In this document: positions 34,310 to 39,749 of the stretch, piece after piece
Numbering within the stretch: the stretch's first letter is position 1
How the letters are laid out: every line of letters starts with the position of its first letter
DNA from: a virus
Direction: 5' to 3' (one strand)
Virus record (IMG/VR): IMGVR_UViG_3300021057_000022
Coordinates: 1 to 39,749 of that record
Length of the DNA stretch: 39,749 nt
Made by a program: the position numbers and the translations under genes
The notes under the pieces: model-generated
What the model was told of the DNA's origin: nothing
Seen by the model: only the letters and a program-made list of their open reading frames with translations
Database searches by the model: none

Positions 34310-34883
34310 TTTCCTGGTCGCCGATCTTGATTACCTGGCGGACTTCGTGCTCAACCTTGCCGGATAGCTTAAGACGATCCTCGAGCTTTCCGTGCAGCTT
34401 CAGGATATCGCGGAGCGCACCGTGCGCATCGTGCAGCGTAACCTCGACCCATTCGTGCTCCCAGTTCTTTCGATCTGTTTTGTCGACATACCGCTGCGTC
34501 TTTATCGACTTAATCAGATGCATGTGCTTACGCGCTTCCGGGTCGGCCAGGTTAAACCACACCGATCCATCGTCGTCGATCCTTATGAAAGGCACCATCG
34601 AACCGCGCGCAATATCGGTCAAACGCTTGATCGCTTCCTCAGCCGACATGGCCATAGCCGCGAAGCGTTCCGCGATAGCTTTCGCGACCTTTGGATTCTT
34701 GAGAGTCGTGCTTGCAGACGATGCGCGCGCAGCATCTGTCCTTGCTCTGAACCCGGCTCTTTCTGCCGCTCTCGTTCCATTGCAATCCTTTACATACTCT
34801 TCAACGAACCTGAGTTGCAGCTGCGTTAGGCCGCGCTCGCGTTTGCTCCTCGATTGCCCTGCTGCCGGTATCTGCGTTTCCAT
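34299..34883 (-). CDS. Terminase small subunit
   Basis: A 194-residue protein. The N-terminal DNA-binding domain has the Terminase_2-type pattern LTQLQLRFVEEYV ... CNGTRAAERAGF ... NPKVAKAIAERF (residues ~19-75), a helix-turn-helix followed by an oligomerisation helix. A second region (about 85-165) contains strands and the TLHDAHGALRDILKLHGKL helix. It should recognise the packaging site and regulate the large subunit, whose gene lies 3.8 kb downstream. Confidence 0.85.
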   Translation of the reverse strand: METQIPAAGQSRSKRERGLTQLQLRFVEEYVKDCNGTRAAERAGFRARTDAARASSASTTLKNPKVAKAIAERFAAMAMSAEEAIKRLTDIARGSMVPFIRIDDDGSVWFNLADPEARKHMHLIKSIKTQRYVDKTDRKNWEHEWVEVTLHDAHGALRDILKLHGKLEDRLKLSGKVEHEVRQVIKIGDQEIEF

Positions 34884-34896
34884 ATCCGTTTTTAAC

Positions 34897-35241
34897 CTAA
34901 CTTACGCAAGCTGCGGCACTATTTCCACCGTTCGCCCACGATACCATCGCATCCATAGCCGCAGCTTCATCAACGGCTATCCGGCACCTTAAACATGCGT
35001 AGTAAGCCCGGTAGTCGTGCGCTTCGTTACCGCAGAGTGGGCATACCGGCGGAATCGAAAAGATATAGCTATCTAAAAGCGCGAACCTGGATCTACCGCA
35101 TTCGGTACACCATGCCCACGTTCTCGACATCATGAGCATCGGTTTTCCGCAATGCCACGGCCGACCTTCGCGCTCATCGATCGATCGTATAATATCGAAG
35201 ATCTGATCGGCGTCTTTATTCGGGATTACTGATTCCACCAC
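34897..35241 (-). CDS. Cys-rich zinc-binding protein, 114 residues
   Basis: It carries a WHCGKPM segment, then WCTECGRS, CPLCGNEAH and ACLRCRI, giving several CxxC-type pairs for two zinc sites. Similar Cys-rich proteins occur in phage accessory regions, without known function. It is placed just upstream of the small terminase. Confidence 0.6.
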   Translation of the reverse strand: MVESVIPNKDADQIFDIIRSIDEREGRPWHCGKPMLMMSRTWAWCTECGRSRFALLDSYIFSIPPVCPLCGNEAHDYRAYYACLRCRIAVDEAAAMDAMVSWANGGNSAAACVS

Positions 35242-35252
35242 GGCCAGCTTTT

Positions 35253-36011
35253 TTAAGTTTGTCCGATCTTAGATGCATAGGCGCAGCTCCGATCTGCATG
35301 ATCTGGCTCGCCAGGCGTACCGTCGCTATTTCTGACTTCTACATAGCTGCATCCAGGTTCTCTGCACGCGTAGATCCTCCGGCCGCTCCTCGAACTATTC
35401 GATCCGGTTACATCTAACATCGGTCTGTCATGGTGCATTGGCACGCCATCTCCTCTGCCGCCATTGATCGCGTCCTCGAATCTACGGAATATGTCGTACG
35501 GCACGATCCCGTATTCTCTCGTGCCGTCGTCATTCCAGATCTCTGTATACGGACAAGTCTTGCATCTGAATACGCGGCGCCCGCGCTGCCTGGTATCTGA
35601 TTCCAGCGTCGTTACTTCTCGCATCTCCTCATAATCGCAGTGCCGCGGGTAATCTACGGGCGGAACGCTATCGACCGTCCAGCCGCGATTGCGCATGTCG
35701 TTCAGAACTATGGCAAGCGTTTCTTCTTCGTAGCTTTTAGTATCGGCCGCATAGCTGATACGATCGAATGCCTCGCGTATATGTCTTATGGCTATATCGC
35801 GCTCATCCGTATTCAAAACTACGCCTTTAGTGTAGCTATCGACCTGGGCAGCTGCCTCTCGTAGCGCAATCGCGATATCGTCTTTTCCGGCGGCAAATGC
35901 TTTACCTGCAACTCCTCGTACGATATTCGATGCGATATCGATGCCGGCCGCTATGCCGCGGCTCCACTCAGAGCTTGCGATCGCGTTTATAAGCTCGTCT
36001 GGATTACTCAT
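35253..36011 (-). CDS. Hypothetical protein with duplicated zinc-ribbon-like repeats
   Basis: A 252-residue protein with a helical N-terminal domain (~1-120) and two similar C-terminal modules. The first has YPRHCDYEEM, then RRVFRCKTCPYTEIWNDDGT. The second has VPMHHDRPM, then RRIYACREPGCSYVEVRNSDGT. Each unit has Cys/His ligands, so a tandem duplication within the gene is likely. The function is unknown. The start overlaps the upstream stop as ATGA. Confidence 0.6.
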   Translation of the reverse strand: MSNPDELINAIASSEWSRGIAAGIDIASNIVRGVAGKAFAAGKDDIAIALREAAAQVDSYTKGVVLNTDERDIAIRHIREAFDRISYAADTKSYEEETLAIVLNDMRNRGWTVDSVPPVDYPRHCDYEEMREVTTLESDTRQRGRRVFRCKTCPYTEIWNDDGTREYGIVPYDIFRRFEDAINGGRGDGVPMHHDRPMLDVTGSNSSRSGRRIYACREPGCSYVEVRNSDGTPGEPDHADRSCAYASKIGQT

Positions 36012-36271
36012 TCGAAACCCCAGAAAGCATCCATCTCCGCGATCACGCGCGAATGGTCCTGCAAGTTGTAATAGTACGCAACGTCATCCCACGAACGCAG
36101 CTGCGGCTTTTCGGCCGGAGTCACGCAAAAACAGCCGGGATCCCAGTAGACTTTATCTTCGTGGAATATGAAGCCGACCGGATACTGACAGAGCGAGCAC
36201 CCGCGCATAGACCAGTTCACTATGCCGCGCTCTTTAGCAGCGTTCTTGAATTCTTCGGCCGTCCTTTTCAT
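36008..36271 (-). CDS. Hypothetical conserved phage protein, 87 residues
   Basis: The start is ATG 36271 (MKRTAEEFKN). It contains RGCSLCQYPVGFIF and DPGCFCV, likely metal-binding Cys pairs, and then PQLRSWDDVAYYYNLQ, a motif I recall from small conserved proteins in other phages. No function is known. An in-frame ATG at 36310 would add 13 residues. Between 36272 and 36437 there is no other convincing gene, only a hairpin at 36327-36342 (CTCGTT-CTGA-AACGAG). Confidence 0.6.
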   Translation of the reverse strand: MKRTAEEFKNAAKERGIVNWSMRGCSLCQYPVGFIFHEDKVYWDPGCFCVTPAEKPQLRSWDDVAYYYNLQDHSRVIAEMDAFWGFE

Positions 36272-36437
36272 AGCAGGCAGGCAGAGAGGTTCGCTAGGCG
36301 AGAGCAGCAACGACTCCCGGCGTAGCTCGTTCTGAAACGAGGCTCCCGTGTTCCCGCTTCAACGCAAGGCTCTAGCCTGCCATCCTCTCTTATTGTAGCG
36401 CGAGTATTCGCCAAGGGCTTACCGCCTGCCGGCTTTT

Positions 36438-36545
36438 TTATAGCGCCAGGATCATTACGACCATCCCGACAAGTCCGCATATGATGATTGCGGCTGTCAG
36501 CAGATCGCCTGGCTGTGGTTCGTTATACAGTTCTAACTCGGTCAT
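36438..36545 (-). CDS. 35-residue membrane peptide
   Basis: ATG 36545 to TAA 36438. The peptide begins MTELELYNEPQPGDLL and then has one hydrophobic segment of about 17 residues to its end (AAIIICGLVGMVVMILAL). The start follows AAGTGAAGAA. It is a single-pass membrane protein with an acidic cytoplasmic or external N-terminus. It could be a small holin- or antiholin-like or superinfection-exclusion peptide, but nothing in the sequence decides this. Confidence 0.55.
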   Translation of the reverse strand: MTELELYNEPQPGDLLTAAIIICGLVGMVVMILAL

Positions 36546-36565
36546 TTCTTCACTTTTTATTGGGC

Positions 36566-36590
36566 CCTAGAACGGCCTAGGAATCACGCG
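36566..36590. repeat. 25-bp element across a stop codon, copy 2
   Basis: The partner of 18946-18970, with 24 of 25 bases identical. It spans the end of the 36584-37390 gene, its TGA and the following 18 bases. In the transcript CCTAG / CTAGG can pair, but the longer 9-bp stem of copy 1 is not conserved here. The 35-residue membrane gene starts 21 bases downstream. Confidence 0.75.
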
Positions 36591-37390
36591 CGCGCGTGGA
36601 ATGTCGTAGGTCCGGTGATTCCGGTATCGTCGTTCTCAGCTGATCCTGGATGCGTAGGCGCGGCTCCGTTCGACATAATCGGCTCCGGAATTTCGAACGG
36701 ACCAAGTACGAGCCGCCGGCAGAGCATGTCGGCCGTATCGGCTACGTAGTTTGCGTATAGCTTCTCCGAAACCTCGGCAGCAAGCCTTGCGCCTATCGGA
36801 ATAGCGAAGTTCAGCGAGTTTGCGAGCTTCGCGACGAAGTACTCGTACTTCGTAAGACCCGAGTATCCATCGACAGCCGGAAAAGCCGGCGACTGCTTAA
36901 AATTAACGACGGCGTTCTCGCGCCGCCTAGCATCCATGTCTAAATCTTCTTCGCGCTCCGGCTGCACGATATACTGAAAAGCCTCGATATCGTCAATGCC
37001 GGCGACGATGAAGTACGCGAGCGAATCGCAGTCGGTGATCTGCCACGATATAGCCGTCGACCCATTCGGCAACTGCTTGAATGCGTGGATGCTCGAATTC
37101 GGTCGCAAGCCGAACGCTGCGTGGATGAGCGTAATTCCGGTAAGTCCGCCGGGATTGTCGATCGACGGCATGCCTCCGCACGGGATCTCCTCGTCTCCTC
37201 GGATTCGGATGTCTTCGGCGTCGACCTCGAAGCCCAGGTTCAAGCGCCTGAGATCGCGCGCAAAGTTCTCAACAATCTTGATCCTCTCTTCTATCTCCCG
37301 CAGACTAGCATCTGCTTTGAGATCTTCTTGCCGCGCGTTATAGTCGTCGACTATTGCCTGCGCCCAGCCTGGAAGTGCCGTGGTATTCAT
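36584..37390 (-). CDS. Hypothetical protein, 268 residues
   Basis: Not recognised. It has a helical N-terminal part (REIEERIKIVENFARDLRRL), a middle with Gly/Pro-rich loops, a C-terminal helical region (LAAEVSEKLYANYVADTADML) and a Pro/Thr-rich tail. A GAGGAG site precedes ATG 37390. The 3' end carries the repeated stop-codon element, shared with a putative structural gene, so it may be a late virion or assembly protein; this is weak inference. Confidence 0.5.
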   Translation of the reverse strand: MNTTALPGWAQAIVDDYNARQEDLKADASLREIEERIKIVENFARDLRRLNLGFEVDAEDIRIRGDEEIPCGGMPSIDNPGGLTGITLIHAAFGLRPNSSIHAFKQLPNGSTAISWQITDCDSLAYFIVAGIDDIEAFQYIVQPEREEDLDMDARRRENAVVNFKQSPAFPAVDGYSGLTKYEYFVAKLANSLNFAIPIGARLAAEVSEKLYANYVADTADMLCRRLVLGPFEIPEPIMSNGAAPTHPGSAENDDTGITGPTTFHARA

Positions 37391-37399
37391 TTTTGCTCC

Positions 37400-37909
37400 T
37401 CACCTTGTTGATGTTGCGACAAAGCCGGCGCCAACCTTATCTGACTCCGGCTCCCAGTTGTCTTCGATAAAGAATTGAATCTTTGAATCCAGGCATAGCG
37501 GAATCAAATACCTGAGATTTGAAATGCATTCCCTGTAGCATATCATCTCGATAGGTAGAATGAGGATGCGCTCATCGCCATGATCCAGGTCGACTGTTGG
37601 CAACTCCTCTATGCGGTCCGTGAATGTCTTAAAGACATGCACCATCCAGAACCCGCCTGCAATTACGCCTGCATACTCCCAGTCGAAGCACCTGCCTGCT
37701 TCTTCATAGCCTTCGCGGCGCATTGCATCGCTTGGAACCTCGTTCTCACCGATCCCGCCACCAAACCCGTTTAGCAATCCTCTCTGCCATTCTGGACGCT
37801 TCTTTCGCATGAGCGCGATCTTACGCTTATCGCGCGAGAATACGAATCCCAGGCAATACTCTTTACGCGTAAGGACGTCGCCCGTTACGCTGGCTAGTTC
37901 AATCGGCAT
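37400..37909 (-). CDS. Nudix hydrolase
   Basis: A 169-residue protein with a complete Nudix box at about residues 51-73: G-x5-E-x7-REGYEEAG, ending in the required Glu pair. It should hydrolyse a nucleoside diphosphate linked to another group, such as a modified dNTP or NAD-like compound, in the cytoplasm. The preceding segment RGLLNGFGG is typical. It overlaps the upstream gene by 11 nt. A link to the nucleotide module at the left edge is possible. Confidence 0.85.
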   Translation of the reverse strand: MPIELASVTGDVLTRKEYCLGFVFSRDKRKIALMRKKRPEWQRGLLNGFGGGIGENEVPSDAMRREGYEEAGRCFDWEYAGVIAGGFWMVHVFKTFTDRIEELPTVDLDHGDERILILPIEMICYRECISNLRYLIPLCLDSKIQFFIEDNWEPESDKVGAGFVATSTR

Positions 37910-38498
37910 CTTCTTTATTCACGGCACGCATCGACATGCGCTCCATTAATTTTGTATTGCTCGCCTGGACGGCAGCGACGAATAGCGCATTCCACTCATC
38001 GCGGCGATCTTTGAAATCCTGGTAATCGGCAAGGTGCTGCGTATAGAACTTGATAGGACCTTCCATCGCATTAACGACTCCATCGATCTGGAGGTATATC
38101 TTATAACGCTTGTCTGATAGCGAGATATATGTGGAGCTATTCGGATCGGCTGCTTCGTTAAGTACGCGGAAGAATACGTCTGGATGCGCGCTCCCGCAGA
38201 ACGAACAGCAGCTATCGCCATTCGGCCGCGGTATCCAGAAATCACTGTCTTTATCGCGAGACCACGGACCGACTTCGAGAATGCGCCGTGGACACGTCTG
38301 CGGCGCGTATCTCCCGATATACCTGCGGTCAAAATCTTTATACCAGAGGCGGAATAGCCACTTTGCTCTATTTAAGCGCGCCAGCATGGAGCGTAGAGCG
38401 ATCCTGGCAGACAGTCGCTTTAAGTACCTTGCGTAAGCGTATGGATTCGCTCGCTTAGGTACGCGCTGGAGATCGTGGACGGTCTTCCTGACATTCAT
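37899..38498 (-). CDS. Hypothetical basic protein, 199 residues
   Basis: Not recognised. The N-terminal ~65 residues are Arg-rich helices. A CSFCGSAHPDVFF segment near 98-110 could bind zinc or mark a C-x2-C site, with a mixed C-terminal half. It starts in an ATGA overlap with the preceding gene. Confidence 0.5.
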   Translation of the reverse strand: MNVRKTVHDLQRVPKRANPYAYARYLKRLSARIALRSMLARLNRAKWLFRLWYKDFDRRYIGRYAPQTCPRRILEVGPWSRDKDSDFWIPRPNGDSCCSFCGSAHPDVFFRVLNEAADPNSSTYISLSDKRYKIYLQIDGVVNAMEGPIKFYTQHLADYQDFKDRRDEWNALFVAAVQASNTKLMERMSMRAVNKEDAD

Positions 38499-39001
38499 CC
38501 AGCATCACTCCAATCCATATTGTCGACGCCGCTAGACGCTTCCTCGCGACAAGCCTCTATGTATTCGGATTCGTCCTCGAACGAATCGCTGTTGACTGCG
38601 TCGACTTTCAAAATAATATTGTCGATCTCATCGACTAGCTCGCGGCACTTGTCCGCCCTGGCCTGAAGCAGCTCGCCAGTCTCGGACTCCTGGAGCTGAT
38701 CCGGCATCGAGCTTTTTTTTGACTCCTGCTCATCTGCCAGCGATTTAAGCTCTGACTTAAGCTCCTCGAGCTTGTCCTTGATATCCTCGGCATCCGTCGC
38801 GCCGGATACATCGAAGTCTTCCTGCAGCGCATAGAATTGCTGTAAGAAGTCGCTCCTTGTCAGCTGCGAAGGCTTTGGCGGCGTCTTAGAAAAAGACTTA
38901 GGAGCAAATGCGAACTGCCACCAGTAATAAGAGTCGCCAGCCGCTATTCCGGCATGCGGAACTGCCCTACGAGCCTTTTTGACGAAGTGAACGCGTGGCA
39001 T
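38495..39001 (-). CDS. Conserved phage protein, 168 residues
   Basis: It begins MPRVHFVKKARR, then DSYYWWQFAF and PPKPSQLTRSDFLQQFY, an opening I recall from a widespread small phage protein family of unknown function. A long acidic coiled coil (about 70-145, KDKLEELKSELKSLADEQ) follows. A GAGGA site precedes ATG 39001. It is the first gene after the structured region at 39.03-39.13 kb. Confidence 0.6.
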   Translation of the reverse strand: MPRVHFVKKARRAVPHAGIAAGDSYYWWQFAFAPKSFSKTPPKPSQLTRSDFLQQFYALQEDFDVSGATDAEDIKDKLEELKSELKSLADEQESKKSSMPDQLQESETGELLQARADKCRELVDEIDNIILKVDAVNSDSFEDESEYIEACREEASSGVDNMDWSDAG

Positions 39002-39030
39002 GGAATCCTCATGTATGCCCAGTAAAAATG

Positions 39031-39046
39031 ATTATACTATATAGTA
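39031..39046 (-). promoter_or_regulatory. Candidate promoter -10 overlapping a perfect palindrome
   Basis: On the minus strand a perfect TATAAT (39036-39031) overlaps the 12-bp palindrome TACTATATAGTA (39035-39046), about 30 nt before ATG 39001. The -35 position has only a weak match (TTCTGC). The palindrome looks like an operator that would block the -10 region. Confidence 0.45.
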
Positions 39047-39071
39047 AGCATACGCAGAATAAAATGCCATA

Positions 39072-39130
39072 TCGTTTGTAACATGTTAATAACTTAACAG
39101 GTACCTAGGTAGCCGGCGTGTTACAAACGA
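39072..39130 (-). terminator. Nested inverted repeats, candidate terminator or operator
   Basis: Perfect 12-bp arms TCGTTTGTAACA 39072-39083 and TGTTACAAACGA 39119-39130 enclose a smaller perfect hairpin, TGTTAA-TAAC-TTAACA (39084-39099), and the 10-bp palindrome TACCTAGGTA (39102-39111). The leftward transcript continues with TATGGCATTTTATT after the outer stem. It may end transcription of the two right-edge genes before the next promoter. Confidence 0.55.
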
Positions 39131-39133
39131 GGT

Positions 39134-39445
39134 TTAAGAATCGACTGGATTTACTTTGAAGTAGAACTGCTCGACGCCGTCACTATTGCCAGATCCGTTG
39201 TACGTCCAATTGCCCCGGCCGGTACCTGCGACGGCTACCTTATGAACGTAGTAATAGGTACCTAATGGACTCTCGGTTAACTCAACGCTTGTCTTCGTTA
39301 CGACAGCTTGCCCTTTCTCTCTTATCGTAAGCACGATCTGACTAGCGGCGCCGGTTATAGCAGCGCCTGCCTCATCCTTTGGCGCCCAGGCTAGCTTAAG
39401 ACCATCGCCGACATCGAGTCCATCGGCTGGCGTTACGTTAGTCAT
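39134..39445 (-). CDS. Beta-rich protein, probably virion-associated
   Basis: A 103-residue beta-sandwich-like protein with strands separated by Gly/Thr loops (QIVLTIREKGQAVVTK, then TYYYVHKV). The composition resembles small phage structural or fibre-associated domains. The family is not certain. It is the last gene before the structured region, so it may belong to a separate transcription unit with the partial gene upstream. Confidence 0.5.
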   Translation of the reverse strand: MTNVTPADGLDVGDGLKLAWAPKDEAGAAITGAASQIVLTIREKGQAVVTKTSVELTESPLGTYYYVHKVAVAGTGRGNWTYNGSGNSDGVEQFYFKVNPVDS

Positions 39446-39462
39446 TACTTTGAGAAACGGTT

Positions 39463-39749
39463 TTATACGCCGTTCTGCGTGTGGTTAACGTAGACCGTCA
39501 GCGTATCGTTCGCCGTTTTCTCGAATGCGGTCAGGTCGAATCCGGTAAGAACCGCGTCTGATCCGGCACCGGCACCCCATGACGTCACGCTTGCCTTTGA
39601 GATAGCACCGGCATCGATAGACGGGTCGTTGAAGTCGGTCTTGGTATAAGAAAACTTCCAGCTGATGACGTCTGCTCCCGAGCCCGTATTGTCAGAATCG
39701 GGATCAGCAGTCCGCGGCCAGTTCGTGGCAACCGCTTTCTCGGAACCGG
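39463..39749 (-). CDS. C-terminal part of a structural-like protein, cut by window edge
   Basis: The frame is open to the window edge; its stop is TAA 39463-39465. The visible 94 residues are Ser/Thr/Asp/Gly-rich with alternating strands (DVISWKFSYTKTDF, ADTLTVYVNHT-like ending DTLTVYVNH). This fits a virion protein but no family can be named. The start lies outside the window. Confidence 0.55.
   Translation of the reverse strand, partial: GSEKAVATNWPRTADPDSDNTGSGADVISWKFSYTKTDFNDPSIDAGAISKASVTSWGAGAGSDAVLTGFDLTAFEKTANDTLTVYVNHTQNGV

Noticed and set aside
34327-34992. 221-residue rightward ORF opposite the small terminase
   Set aside because: Its length comes from the antisense of a clear terminase gene; no motif.
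36268-36480. 70-residue leftward ORF between the membrane peptide and the 36271 gene
   Set aside because: It begins inside the membrane peptide gene, has Arg/Cys/Ala-biased composition and no ribosome site; the gap instead holds a hairpin.
1-39749. CRISPR array, insertion sequence, integrase or prophage repressor
   Set aside because: I saw no regularly spaced repeats, transposase, recombinase or repressor motifs on either strand.

Overview
The window is part of a tailed double-stranded DNA phage genome, siphovirus-like, cut inside a gene at both edges, so the genome is longer than 39.7 kb. A classical head-tail set is present: small and large terminase, HK97-type portal, MuF, prohead protease, major capsid protein, decoration protein, connectors, tail chaperones, a 1141-residue tape measure and a huge tail-tip protein. 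There are no sheath or baseplate genes. A muralytic enzyme, a holin and a spanin-like double-membrane protein suggest a Gram-negative host, which I cannot name. No integrase, repressor, CRISPR array or insertion sequence is visible.

Layout. Positions 1-4.9 kb read rightward and hold nucleotide and DNA metabolism: the 3' end of a MazG-like pyrophosphohydrolase, a dNMP kinase, a thymidylate-synthase-family enzyme with the residue typical of dCMP hydroxymethylases, three small unknowns, a VRR-NUC nuclease, a Spo11/Topo VI-A-like TOPRIM gene broken by a frameshift, an odd class II tRNA and two small genes. Everything from 39.7 kb down to 5.0 kb reads leftward and meets the rightward block near 4.95 kb. 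In transcription order it holds two virion-like proteins at the right edge, a structured promoter/operator region at 39.03-39.13 kb, accessory genes (Nudix hydrolase, zinc-ribbon proteins, a 35-residue membrane peptide), the small terminase subunit, ten small genes including a PD-(D/E)XK-like nuclease, the large terminase subunit, portal, MuF, head genes, tail genes, the tail-tip protein, endolysin, holin and spanin.

Expression. Genes are tightly packed with many ATGA, TGATG and TAATG overlaps. Some starts have good Shine-Dalgarno sites; others, such as capsid, large terminase and tape measure, have none. A sigma70-like promoter (TTTACA, 17 nt, TATCAT) precedes the head genes and would give a leader with a two-tier hairpin. 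Two open frames have no canonical start codon: the tail-chaperone T frame, expected to be made by -1 frameshifting, and the MuF gene, which appears to start at ATA in a TAATA junction.

Most notable points: the MuF protein carries a C-terminal HExxH zincin-like domain; a 25-bp element is placed identically across the stop codons of two unrelated genes; the two terminase genes are 3.8 kb apart; and CCWGG pentamers look enriched in a hand count.
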